Below, piece by piece: positions 25,786-34,511 of a stretch of DNA of 64,000 nucleotides (the stretch's first letter is position 1; each line of letters begins with the position of its first letter). Under the pieces are notes generated by a model. That model saw nothing but the letters and a program-made list of their open reading frames with translations, searched no databases and was not told the DNA's origin. This DNA comes from JAAFIP01 sp031367325 (GTDB taxonomy: Bacteria; Pseudomonadota; Gammaproteobacteria; Burkholderiales; Burkholderiaceae_C): the NCBI GenBank assembly GCA_031367325.1, contig JANLPQ010000041.1, positions 13,274 to 77,273 of the forward strand. The letters run 5' to 3'. Both the position numbers and the translations under genes were made by a program.

Positions 25786-26481
25786 ATGCTGTTCTTCGGA
25801 CTTGATCTTTCATCGGCTGCCGTGTGGAGCGCTTTTGGCTCCATCATGCTCGCCAACATTATTTTGTCGGGCGACAACGCTGTAGTCATCGCCATGGCCG
25901 CCCGCTCGCTCAAACCTGATCAACGGGGCAAAGCTATCTTTTGGGGCAGCGCCGCCGCTATCGTCATGCGGATTATTTTGACCATTGTGGCCATTCAGTT
26001 ATTGACTTTGCCGTACCTAAAAATGATCGGTGCTGTTTTGCTGGTATACATCGGCGTAGATCTGCTCAGCGGTGGTGGCGACGAGGACAGCCATGGCAAA
26101 GAAATTGGCAGCATGGGTGCAGCTATCCGTACTATTTTGATAGCCGACTTGGTGATGAGCCTGGACAACGTACTAGCCGTCGCGGCAGCCGCCAAAGGCA
26201 ATATGCCTTTGCTGGTGGCGGGCCTGTTGATTAGCATTCCGCTGATCATTTTCGGATCGACTTTGCTGATGAAAGTGATGGAACGTTTTCCCATCATCAT
26301 CACATTGGGCGCGGCTTTGCTAGGCTTCTTGGCGGGCGAAATGCTGCTTACCGACCCTGCCTTTGTGGGCTGGTTTGGCAAAATGGGCGAGCAAACCATC
26401 ATGTTTGCAGGCGTCATAGGCGCCGCCATCGTGGTGGGGCTGGGCTTATGGATGCAAAAGCGCAGTAAAGTGGCGGCTTAA
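25786..26481 (+). CDS. TerC/YjbE-family integral membrane protein
   Basis: 231 residues, about seven transmembrane helices. The two family-defining acidic motifs are present: IILSGDNAVVIAMAARSL near residue 30 and DLVMSLDNVLAVAAAAKG near residue 128. TerC-family proteins are implicated in manganese export or metallation of secreted proteins. An AAGG sequence precedes the ATG. Unlike the other two TerC genes here (56165-56863 and 57495-58454), its leader lacks GGGGAGTAG, so it does not seem to have the same riboswitch. Confidence 0.9.
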   Translation: MLFFGLDLSSAAVWSAFGSIMLANIILSGDNAVVIAMAARSLKPDQRGKAIFWGSAAAIVMRIILTIVAIQLLTLPYLKMIGAVLLVYIGVDLLSGGGDEDSHGKEIGSMGAAIRTILIADLVMSLDNVLAVAAAAKGNMPLLVAGLLISIPLIIFGSTLLMKVMERFPIIITLGAALLGFLAGEMLLTDPAFVGWFGKMGEQTIMFAGVIGAAIVVGLGLWMQKRSKVAA

Positions 26482-26736
26482 ACCTTGCATTGGTAGCACC
26501 TGCTCTGTTTCTGTATATATGGCTGCAGGTGCCTTGGTACTTGCCAATGGGGCATTGATTTGCCGCCTATTTGCAACAAAGTACACCATCTGTGTGACAA
26601 ATTAGCTTGTGCAGCTCTAAGCTGTCTGGTAACGTATATAACTACAAAATATTGCACATATATCAATCACTTAGCGCAGTAACTTCACATGGCGCATTGA
26701 CTGGTTGAACTACGCACCTATCCAGCGGAGATAAGT
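26482..26736. other. Intergenic region before the kinase operon
   Basis: 255 bases. An inverted repeat GCACCTGC (26496-26503) / GCAGGTGC (26525-26532) follows the TerC gene without a T-run. The remainder is AT-rich and presumably carries the promoter of the kinase-cyclase operon. GCGGAG at 26725-26730 is the kinase ribosome-binding site. Confidence 0.45.
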
Positions 26737-29499
26737 TTGGGGACAGCAGCATCAAAACGAGGCCAATTTTGGCGCGCCGACTGGTTTGTCGGCGTGTTGG
26801 CAATACTGTGCGTGATTGCCCTGAACAAAGCCACTAATTTCGTAGATACCTTAGAAAACCGCTTCTACGACTACGGCATTACGCAGTCTGACAAAAAACC
26901 GTCCGATCAAATTGCCATAGTGGCTATTGACGACCAAAGCGTGGCCAACTTAGGCCGCTGGCCTTGGTCGCGAGATGTTCAGGCTAAGTTGATTGACCAA
27001 ATTAGCGCAGGCAAACCTAAAGCCATCATTAATCAGGTTCTTTACCCTGAGCCACAGATTGAAAAAGGCTTGCCCTTCTTGGTCAAAATCCGCGAGAGCA
27101 TCAGCGCTGATGAAGTTGCAAGTAACTCTACACTAAGTGCTATTAGCAAAATTGCAGCCGAGGGCGAAGTTGCTTTGAATGCAGACGCACGTTTAGCGCA
27201 GGCGTTTGCTGCTGCAGGAAACGTGGTTGGCACGGTAAGTTTGTTGCCAGGTGACGCGCGCGGCAAAGCAGATAAAGCATTGAACCCAGCCACGCTAAGG
27301 AGTTTGATCAAAGCACCTATTGGCTACGGTATGCAAGCGACCGGAATTTTAGAACCTATAGATACCTTGGCTAGAAACGTGAGCTTAGTAGGTCACGGAA
27401 ACAAAGCTACGGATATCGACGGCACGCTACGTGTCGAGCCGCTACTGGCTGACTATTACGGCCAATCAATCCCTTCAATCAGCTTAGCGGCGGCATTGAA
27501 GGGACTTAATCTTACGCCATCAGATATCCAAGTTTTTGCTGCTGAAGATGTTATCCAGATTGGAAAGCTGCGTATCGGCATCAACGAGCTTGCACAAATG
27601 CGCCCCTTCTATTATTCAGACAAAGAAGGTCGCCGGCCTTTTACAGAAGATTCAGCTTTTGATGTAATGTCTGGCAAAATTTCTGCAAACAAGTATGCCG
27701 ATAAAGTAGTTTTTCTAGGCCCTAGCGCGGCAGGAGTTGCAGGCGAATTCCCCACACCTTTGGGACGGGGAATGACTGCGCTAGAGCAAAGTGCGCACAT
27801 TACCTCGGGCATTTTGTCTGAGCACTTTGTCACTACGCCGTTATGGGTTAGCGCCTTGAGCGCGGCGGTTGTATTGCTAGTGGCTACATATTTAATTTTC
27901 CTGCTGCCCAGACTATCCGCTGGTAATGCTGCGATAGCAACGGCCTTCATATTTGCGGCGCTACTTATTAGCTCTTATGTATTGCTATCGCGCTATAACA
28001 AATGGGCGCACTTGGTATTTCCTGCAGTCTTGCTGCTCATAGGCCATCTCGCCCTGACCACCAAGCGCTTCTTGGTCACCGAAGCAGGCAAACTCAAATC
28101 AGACGAGGAGTCTGCTGAAACTAACCGCATGATGGGGTTGGCGCTGCAAGGCCAAGGCCAGTTGGACATGGCGTTTGACCGCTTTCGCCGTGTGCCCGGA
28201 GGCGATGCGCTGATGGGTAATTTGGGCAGCTTGGCGCTAGATTTTGAACGCAAACGGCAGTTCAATAAATCACAAGCAGTTTATGAATACATGGCTGGTC
28301 TAGACAAAAGCTACAAGGGGCTGGACGCTAAGCTGAACCGGGCCAAGAATTTGTCCGAAACGGTTATTTTGGGGGGCAGTGGCACGCACCCTGGCGGCAC
28401 CGTGCTGTTGGCTGGTGGCGGCGTAGAAAAGCCCATGCTGGGCCGCTACCAAGTGGACAAAGAGCTAGGCAAGGGCGCGATGGGTGTGGTGTACTTAGGC
28501 AAAGACCCGAAGATTGGCCGCGTAGTAGCCATTAAAACCATGGCGCTGTCGCAAGAGTTTGACGGTGACGAGCTGGTCGATGCGCGTGAGCGCTTTTTCC
28601 GCGAGGCCGAGACCGCAGGCCGCTTACAGCACCAAAATATCGTCACCATTTTTGACGCTGGCGAAGAGCACGATTTAGCCTACATTGCCATGGAGTTTCT
28701 CAAAGGCAAAGACTTGATGGACTATTGCAAGGCCGGTGCCTTACTACCGGTGCCCAAAGTGCTGTCGATTGTGGAGCGCGTAGCGCAAGCGCTGGCTTAC
28801 GCCCACAAGCAAAACGTGGTGCACCGCGACATTAAACCCGCCAACATCATGTACGAGATAGACAGCGACACGGTTAAAGTGACTGACTTTGGCATTGCCC
28901 GCATCACCGACTCCAGCAAAACCAAAACGGGGATTGTGCTGGGCACGCCTAGCTTTATGTCGCCTGAACAGATTGCCGGTAAAAAAGTCGATGGGCGCTC
29001 TGACTTATATTCCTTGGGTGTGATGCTGTTCCAGATGCTCACGGGCGTGCTACCTTTTCGCGGCGACTCCATGGCCGAGCTGATGTACAAAATTGCCAAC
29101 CAAGAAGCTCCTGATGTGCGCTCAATTCGCGCTGATTTGACCGAGCAAACCGCCCACGCTGTAGCCTTGTCGCTCAGCAAGCGGCCTGAGACGCGCTTTC
29201 AAGACGGCGACCAGTTTGCGGCTGATCTGCGACTGGCTATTGCTGCCCTGGGCATGGCCATCGAGCCTGTAAGCGTGCCAATCAGCGGTCACACGCCGAC
29301 AGCCACGCGCTCGCCCCATGCTGATAAAACGGCGGTTTTGATGGCCTCTGTGGACAACGATGAAACGCTGGTGCTACCCCCTCGCGTCAGCGATGACCCA
29401 GCTTTTGCCGCCACGCGCAAAATTGACGCTAATACCACCAACTTTGAGAAAACCGTAGTCTCCAAGCCACCCGTTTCGGGTTACAAGAGCGAAAACTAG
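26737..29499 (+). CDS. CHASE2-domain serine/threonine protein kinase
   Basis: 920-residue membrane receptor kinase. A transmembrane helix at about 13-30 is followed by a large periplasmic CHASE2 sensor (IAIVAIDDQSVANLGRWPW near 63), then two or three helices at about 370-445. A helical linker with LALQGQGQLDMAFDRF precedes a Hanks-type kinase domain at about 570-840: LGKGAMGVVYLG, the lysine in VAIKTM, HRDIKPANIM near 695, VTDFGIAR near 716 and GTPSFMSPEQ. The C-terminal tail is Thr-rich. The start is TTG at 26737 with GCGGAG upstream. It is first in an operon with phosphatase, FHA, cyclase and phosphodiesterase genes. Confidence 0.92.
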   Translation: MGTAASKRGQFWRADWFVGVLAILCVIALNKATNFVDTLENRFYDYGITQSDKKPSDQIAIVAIDDQSVANLGRWPWSRDVQAKLIDQISAGKPKAIINQVLYPEPQIEKGLPFLVKIRESISADEVASNSTLSAISKIAAEGEVALNADARLAQAFAAAGNVVGTVSLLPGDARGKADKALNPATLRSLIKAPIGYGMQATGILEPIDTLARNVSLVGHGNKATDIDGTLRVEPLLADYYGQSIPSISLAAALKGLNLTPSDIQVFAAEDVIQIGKLRIGINELAQMRPFYYSDKEGRRPFTEDSAFDVMSGKISANKYADKVVFLGPSAAGVAGEFPTPLGRGMTALEQSAHITSGILSEHFVTTPLWVSALSAAVVLLVATYLIFLLPRLSAGNAAIATAFIFAALLISSYVLLSRYNKWAHLVFPAVLLLIGHLALTTKRFLVTEAGKLKSDEESAETNRMMGLALQGQGQLDMAFDRFRRVPGGDALMGNLGSLALDFERKRQFNKSQAVYEYMAGLDKSYKGLDAKLNRAKNLSETVILGGSGTHPGGTVLLAGGGVEKPMLGRYQVDKELGKGAMGVVYLGKDPKIGRVVAIKTMALSQEFDGDELVDARERFFREAETAGRLQHQNIVTIFDAGEEHDLAYIAMEFLKGKDLMDYCKAGALLPVPKVLSIVERVAQALAYAHKQNVVHRDIKPANIMYEIDSDTVKVTDFGIARITDSSKTKTGIVLGTPSFMSPEQIAGKKVDGRSDLYSLGVMLFQMLTGVLPFRGDSMAELMYKIANQEAPDVRSIRADLTEQTAHAVALSLSKRPETRFQDGDQFAADLRLAIAALGMAIEPVSVPISGHTPTATRSPHADKTAVLMASVDNDETLVLPPRVSDDPAFAATRKIDANTTNFEKTVVSKPPVSGYKSEN

Positions 29500-29522
29500 T
29501 TATAGTAGGCTACGAATTCACC

Positions 29523-30308
29523 ATGATTTACCAATTTTGTTCACAAACCGACCCAGGTCTCGCCCGCGAGAACAATGAGGATGCGGTAACCTACGACCCG
29601 CCCACGTCGCTATCAGTTTTAGCGGACGGCATGGGCGGCTACAACGCTGGCGAGGTGGCCAGCGGCATGGCTACCGCTTTTATCCGGTCTGAGCTGAGCC
29701 GATGGCTGTCGCAAGTGGGTAAAACTGCCAACGCGCGGGAAGTGCGCCGCGCTATGGAAATTTGTGTCGACAACGCGAACCGCTCCATTTTTAACTCGGC
29801 CAACTCCAACCCACAATATGCAGGTATGGGCACTACCTTGGTAGTGGGTGTGTGCCACGAAGCACGCTTGATGCTAGGCCATATTGGCGACTCGCGTTGC
29901 TACCGTCTACGTGGCGAAGAACTGACGCAAATCACCAAAGACCACTCTTTGCTGCAAGAGCAGATGGACGCAGGTTTGATCACGCCCGAACAAGCGGCCA
30001 CGTCGCTGAATAAAAACCTGGTCACCCGTGCGCTTGGGGTAGAAGACAGTGTTTTGCTTGAGGTCAATGAACACCGCGTTGACGCAGGTGATTTGTATTT
30101 AATGTGTTCAGACGGTTTATCAGACATGGTGGACGACGCAGGTATTGCCACCATTTTGCAAACTGCTGATACCTTAGAGCAAAAATCAGTAGCGCTGGTT
30201 ACCGCAGCCAACGCTGCGGGTGGCCGCGATAATATCTCGGTGTTGCTGTTTCAGGCGCAAGAAGGCACTGAAAAGCGTGGATTTATGTCGCGCTTGCTGA
30301 GAAAGTAA
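29523..30308 (+). CDS. PP2C-family serine/threonine phosphatase
   Basis: 261-residue Mn2+/Mg2+-dependent phosphatase, presumably reversing the upstream kinase. Motifs: DPGLARENNEDAV near residue 10, the metal-binding VLADGMGGYNAGE near 33, GHIGDSRCYRLR near 120, MCSDGLSDMVDD near 196 and GGRDNISVLLF near 240. There are no membrane helices, so it is cytosolic. It starts 23 bases after the kinase stop. Confidence 0.95.
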   Translation: MIYQFCSQTDPGLARENNEDAVTYDPPTSLSVLADGMGGYNAGEVASGMATAFIRSELSRWLSQVGKTANAREVRRAMEICVDNANRSIFNSANSNPQYAGMGTTLVVGVCHEARLMLGHIGDSRCYRLRGEELTQITKDHSLLQEQMDAGLITPEQAATSLNKNLVTRALGVEDSVLLEVNEHRVDAGDLYLMCSDGLSDMVDDAGIATILQTADTLEQKSVALVTAANAAGGRDNISVLLFQAQEGTEKRGFMSRLLRK

Positions 30309-30342
30309 AATACATGTACATCACTACCAACAGGAGCCGGCT

Positions 30343-30981
30343 ATGCCGAAAATGATCGTATCGATCGACGGTGTCGTCATCAAAGAAGTCCAACTCACGA
30401 AGGACCGTACTACGCTGGGGCGTAGGCCGTACAACGACATTGTTATTGACAACCTCGCTGTCAGTGGCGAGCACGCCGTGATGCAAATGACCGGCAATGA
30501 AGTGTACTTAGAAGACCTTAACAGCACCAACGGCACTTACGTGAACGGTAAAGCGGCCAAAAAGCAGCTTTTAGCGCATAACGACACAGTAGAAATCGGC
30601 AAATACAAGATCAAATACATCAACGAAGCGGCCACCGCCAGCTTTGACAAAACGATGGTGATCAAGGCTGGTACTCCAGGGCTTACCCAGCCCCCAGCAG
30701 CAGTTGAGTTCAACCCAGCAGGCACAGCCGCCATCAAGGTGTTGTCAGGCGCAGCTGCGGGCCGCGAAGTGCCGCTGGTCAAGGTAGTTACCACCATTGG
30801 CAAGCCCGGCGTAGCAGTAGCCGCCATTACTAAGCGCCCCCACGGGTTTGTCGTAGCCCATGTTGAAGGGGCTAACCGGCCCACCTTGAACGGTGTAGCG
30901 CTAGGGGCAGAGCCACAAGTGCTCAAGAACATGGATGTCTTGGAACTAGCCGGCACACAAATGCAGTTTGTGCAGAACTGA
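30343..30981 (+). CDS. FHA-domain protein
   Basis: 212 residues. The N-terminal forkhead-associated domain (about 15-95) has the phosphothreonine-binding pattern TTLGRRPYNDIVI, SGEHAVM and LEDLNSTNGTYVNG. A second, more degenerate sandwich-like region (about 120-210, ending LAGTQMQFVQN) may be another FHA-like fold. It is the probable reader of threonines phosphorylated by the operon's kinase. AGGAG precedes the ATG, and the gene follows the phosphatase by 34 bases. Confidence 0.93.
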   Translation: MPKMIVSIDGVVIKEVQLTKDRTTLGRRPYNDIVIDNLAVSGEHAVMQMTGNEVYLEDLNSTNGTYVNGKAAKKQLLAHNDTVEIGKYKIKYINEAATASFDKTMVIKAGTPGLTQPPAAVEFNPAGTAAIKVLSGAAAGREVPLVKVVTTIGKPGVAVAAITKRPHGFVVAHVEGANRPTLNGVALGAEPQVLKNMDVLELAGTQMQFVQN

Positions 30982-31077
30982 TAGCGCTAGATTTAAAACA
31001 ATAAGGAACCATGCAGCGGCGCTGCATAATTTCCGCGCCTACAAAACTGGCAGTTAACACTACGCACAGGACACGGG

Positions 31078-33315
31078 ATGCAGGCGCTGCTTAAACATTG
31101 GCCTCGCATCGCCGTCACCTTGATCCCCATGGTGATCGCTCTGCTGCATGCCAGCCAGCTGATCTCGATCGACGTTTTTAAGCGCCTTGACGACATCATC
31201 TACGATAGCCGCCTGCGTGCCACAATGCCCAATTCGGTGGACAACCGCATCGCCATTGTCGACATTGACGAAAAAAGCCTGGCCGAGGTGGGCCGCTGGC
31301 CTTGGGGCCGCGACAAAATGGCCACCTTGGTAGATGAGCTATTTGACAAGCAGCAAGTGGCGATTGTGGGTTTTGACATCGTCTTTGCCGAGGCCGACGA
31401 CAGCTCGGGCCTCAAACGCCTGCGCCAGCTGGCTACCCAAGAATTGCGCGACCAACCCGGTTTTGCCGAGCGGCTAAGTCAAATTCAAGGCAGCCTAGAC
31501 TATGACGCTGCCTTTGCCCGATCGCTGCAAAAACGCCCTGCAGTGATGGGCTACTACTTAACCAGCGACCGCGACGGGCGCACCAGCGGTGCCTTGCCCG
31601 CTCCGGTGATGCAAAAAGAGGCCTTGGCAGGTAGACCCATCCAGTTTACAGGCTGGTCCGGCTACGGGTCGAACATCGCACCACTGGCCGCCGCAGCGCC
31701 CATGGCGGGGTTTTTCAATTCAATCACCGACCTTGACGGCGTGGTGCGCTCTATTCCGCTGATTGCCGAACACAAAGGGCAATATTATGAGTCCTTGTCT
31801 CTGGCCATCTTTCGCATGTTGACCGGCTTGCCCAAGGTAGAGCCTGGGTTTCCGCAAGAGAAGTTTTTGTCGCGCAATTACCAAGGTCTAGAAAGCATTT
31901 TGCTGCGCCAAAATGGCAAAACATTGGCTATTCCGGTAGACAACCGAGTAGCTGCGCTGGTGCCGTTTCGCGGGCCGGCCGGGTCTTTTACCTACTATTC
32001 TGCAGCCGATGTAGTAGCTAAGCGACTACCGGCTAATGCACTGAAAGGCAAAATTGTTTTGGTGGGCACCACTGCACCCGGCTTGCTTGACTTGCGCGTT
32101 ACGCCCGTGGGCGAGACCTACCCGGGTGTCGAGGTGCATGCCAATATGCTGTCGGGCTTTTTGGATGGGCGGGTGGTGGTTAAACCTGACTACGCAGTAG
32201 GTTTTGAAGTGGTCATATTAGTGTTGGCTGGGTTGGTCTTAGCTATAGCGCTGCCGCTGTTATCAGCGCCCAAAGCCGTGGGGTTAAGTTTGGTTGTTGT
32301 CGCTAGTTTGGTAGGGCTAAATGTGTGGCTGTTTACCGGCTATGGCTTAGTCTTGCCGCTGGCGTCTGCCTTGGTGATGGCGCTTACCGCGTTTGCGCTG
32401 AACATGAGCTACGGCTATTTTGTAGAAAGTAAATCCAAACGTTTGATCGCCAACATGTTTGCCGCCTACGTGCCGCCCGAGCTGGTAGACGAGATGGTCA
32501 AAGACCCCGACAGCTACAGCATGAAGGCGGTGAACAAAGACCTGACCGTGATGTTTTGCGACATGCGCGGCTTTACCAATTTGTCTGAGAAGATGGAGCC
32601 TACTGCGCTGCAAAGTTTGCTCAATAACTTGTTTAGCCGCCTGACCGAAATCATCCAGGCCAACCGCGGTACCACCGACAAATACATGGGCGACTGCGTG
32701 ATGGCGTTTTGGGGCGCCCCGGTAGACACGCCCGACCATGCGCAGCTGGCCATTAAAGCCGCGCTGGAGATGTGCGACGCCGTGCGCAAAATTAACGTTG
32801 AACACCGCGCCAAAGGCATCCCCGAGATTGGCGTAGGCATAGGCCTGAACACCGGCACCATGTGCGTAGGCAACATGGGGTCGGACATTCGCCGCAGCTA
32901 CACCGTGATTGGCGACGCGGTCAACCTGGGCGCGCGCCTAGAAGGCTTGTCTAAAAACTACGGCGTAGAAATAGTGGTCAGCGAAACCACCAAAAAACTA
33001 GGCACCCAGTTTGCCTGGCAAGAGCTGGACAAAGTGCGCGTCAAAGGCAAAGAACAAGCCGTGTCCATCTACCGCCCCGTGGCGCCTGCCGACGTGAGTG
33101 CTAAAAACCACAGTGACGAACTAAAGACATGGTCCAGTTTACTTAAGGCCTACAGAAACCAAGACTGGGAACAGTGCGATGTGCAAATTTTAAATTTACA
33201 ACGCCTTAATGCCAAAAAATTCCTTTACCAACTGTATGCTGACCGTGTAGCCTCACTACGTTTGCTGCCTTTTGACCCCAGTTGGGACGGCGCGACCAAC
33301 TACGACACCAAGTAA
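31078..33315 (+). CDS. CHASE2-domain class III adenylate cyclase
   Basis: 745-residue membrane cyclase. An N-terminal helix precedes a periplasmic CHASE2 domain (IAIVDIDEKSLAEVGRWPW near 58, closely matching the operon's kinase), then three helices at about 375-445. The catalytic domain at about 485-670 has metal-binding aspartates in VMFCDMRGFTNLSE and GDCVMAFWG. TDKYMGDC supplies the adenine-selecting lysine and YTVIGDAVNLGARLEG the aspartate partner, so ATP rather than GTP is the expected substrate. The C terminus (about 680-745) is a short helical extension. Product: cAMP. Confidence 0.92.
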   Translation: MQALLKHWPRIAVTLIPMVIALLHASQLISIDVFKRLDDIIYDSRLRATMPNSVDNRIAIVDIDEKSLAEVGRWPWGRDKMATLVDELFDKQQVAIVGFDIVFAEADDSSGLKRLRQLATQELRDQPGFAERLSQIQGSLDYDAAFARSLQKRPAVMGYYLTSDRDGRTSGALPAPVMQKEALAGRPIQFTGWSGYGSNIAPLAAAAPMAGFFNSITDLDGVVRSIPLIAEHKGQYYESLSLAIFRMLTGLPKVEPGFPQEKFLSRNYQGLESILLRQNGKTLAIPVDNRVAALVPFRGPAGSFTYYSAADVVAKRLPANALKGKIVLVGTTAPGLLDLRVTPVGETYPGVEVHANMLSGFLDGRVVVKPDYAVGFEVVILVLAGLVLAIALPLLSAPKAVGLSLVVVASLVGLNVWLFTGYGLVLPLASALVMALTAFALNMSYGYFVESKSKRLIANMFAAYVPPELVDEMVKDPDSYSMKAVNKDLTVMFCDMRGFTNLSEKMEPTALQSLLNNLFSRLTEIIQANRGTTDKYMGDCVMAFWGAPVDTPDHAQLAIKAALEMCDAVRKINVEHRAKGIPEIGVGIGLNTGTMCVGNMGSDIRRSYTVIGDAVNLGARLEGLSKNYGVEIVVSETTKKLGTQFAWQELDKVRVKGKEQAVSIYRPVAPADVSAKNHSDELKTWSSLLKAYRNQDWEQCDVQILNLQRLNAKKFLYQLYADRVASLRLLPFDPSWDGATNYDTK

Positions 33316-33346
33316 AATCCCTACTAGGACAAGGAACCATCGCGCT

Positions 33347-34138
33347 ATGAAAGTACGGGTTTTAGGCTGCTCCGGCGCCATCGCTCACAACTGCCGCACC
33401 ACGTCATTTTTAATTGACGACGATTTGCTGGTCGACGCAGGCACCGGCGTAGGTGACCTCAGCCTGCACGAGATGAGAGCGATCAACGATGTGGTGTTGA
33501 CCCACTCCCATCTCGACCATATTGCCGCCCTGCCGCTGATGCTGGATTCGGTTGCCTCGCAGCGCAGCGCGCCCCTGCGCGTGCATGCGCTTCCACAAAC
33601 CATAGCCGCGCTGCAGCAGCACATTTTTAACAACACCATTTGGCCCGACTTTAGCAAAATCCCCTCGCCCGAGGCACCGTTTTTAACCTTTCACCCCATC
33701 CGCCAAGGCCAGTTTATTCAGTTTGCCAATAAAACTGTAGAGGTACTGCCCGCTGTGCACACCGTGCCCGCCGTAGGCTACGCCATCAACGCGGGGCAAG
33801 GCAACTGGGTGTTCACCGGCGACACCGAGCGCAACCCCGCCTTTTGGCAGCGCCTTAACCAAATGCACGTTGCCATGCTGGTGATAGAAACCGCCTTTAG
33901 CAACCGCGAGACCGACCTGGCCAAGCGCAGCCTGCACCTGTCCCCCATGGCCCTGGCCGACGAGCTAGACTGCATCGCCAAAGACAAAAACTACCCCATC
34001 TACATCACCCACACCAAACCGGCTGAGACCGAGCTGATCATGAGCGAAGTGCAACGCTTCGACCAAACCCACCCCAGCGGCCCCAACGTCACCCACGACA
34101 TCCGCTGGCTGCGGGCCGGGCAAGAGTTTGAGCTGTAA
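33347..34138 (+). CDS. Class II-like cyclic-nucleotide phosphodiesterase (metallo-beta-lactamase fold)
   Basis: 263 residues. The zinc-binding motif THSHLDHIAALP near residue 50 follows MKVRVLGCSGAI. Later ligands are in PAVHTVPAVGY, FTGDTERNPAFW and YITHTKPAE. The arrangement fits the MBL-fold class II 3',5'-cyclic-nucleotide phosphodiesterases, which suits its place 31 bases after the adenylate cyclase. It would hydrolyse the cAMP made by that enzyme. The start is the ATG at 33347 with AAGGAA upstream, not an in-frame codon inside the cyclase gene. Confidence 0.85.
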   Translation: MKVRVLGCSGAIAHNCRTTSFLIDDDLLVDAGTGVGDLSLHEMRAINDVVLTHSHLDHIAALPLMLDSVASQRSAPLRVHALPQTIAALQQHIFNNTIWPDFSKIPSPEAPFLTFHPIRQGQFIQFANKTVEVLPAVHTVPAVGYAINAGQGNWVFTGDTERNPAFWQRLNQMHVAMLVIETAFSNRETDLAKRSLHLSPMALADELDCIAKDKNYPIYITHTKPAETELIMSEVQRFDQTHPSGPNVTHDIRWLRAGQEFEL

Positions 34139-34220
34139 CGGCGCAAGGGTTAATTCAGCAGCGCCACAAACGTGTACTAATGTTCGATTAATCAGACTTT
34201 AATAGACTAAAACTCGATTT

Positions 34221-34238
34221 TGTTCGATAATTCGAACA
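34221..34238. promoter_or_regulatory. Candidate HipB operator
   Basis: Perfect inverted repeat TGTTCGA-TAAT-TCGAACA ending on the A of the hipB start codon. A related half-site TGTTCGATTA lies about 40 bases upstream. The position fits antitoxin autorepression. Confidence 0.65.
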
Positions 34239-34510
34239 TGTCAAATACCAAAGCTGTGAGTGCCAAGGCCAGTACGCCCCGCGAGTTTGGCGTGCAATTT
34301 CGTGCAGAGCGCGAGGCGCGCGGCATGACCCAACAAGACCTTGCTGCCGCTATCAACCGCCGTCGCCAGGCCATTGGCGACATAGAGGACGGTAAAAACG
34401 TAGGCCTGATGACGGTGTTTATGGCGCTAGCGGCCATGGGCAAATGTGTGGAAATCAAAAGCAGCCGACTTGAGCTGGAGAATATAGAAAGCTTTTTGAG
34501 AGAAGAATGA
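34238..34510 (+). CDS. hipB: HipB-like XRE antitoxin
   Basis: 90-residue helix-turn-helix protein. The HTH covers about residues 18-65 (REARGMTQQDLAAAINRRRQ, GDIEDGKNVGLMTVF). It is the antitoxin and autorepressor partner of the hipA product one base downstream. The ATG at 34238 is preferred over a TTG six codons upstream, since a candidate operator palindrome occupies that stretch. The C-terminal tail (LELENIESFLREE) is short, as in HipB proteins. Confidence 0.88.
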   Translation: MSNTKAVSAKASTPREFGVQFRAEREARGMTQQDLAAAINRRRQAIGDIEDGKNVGLMTVFMALAAMGKCVEIKSSRLELENIESFLREE

Positions 34511-34511
34511 C

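Noticed and set aside
26496..26532. Terminator after the first TerC gene
   Set aside because: The GCACCTGC / GCAGGTGC inverted repeat has a 21-base loop and no T-run.
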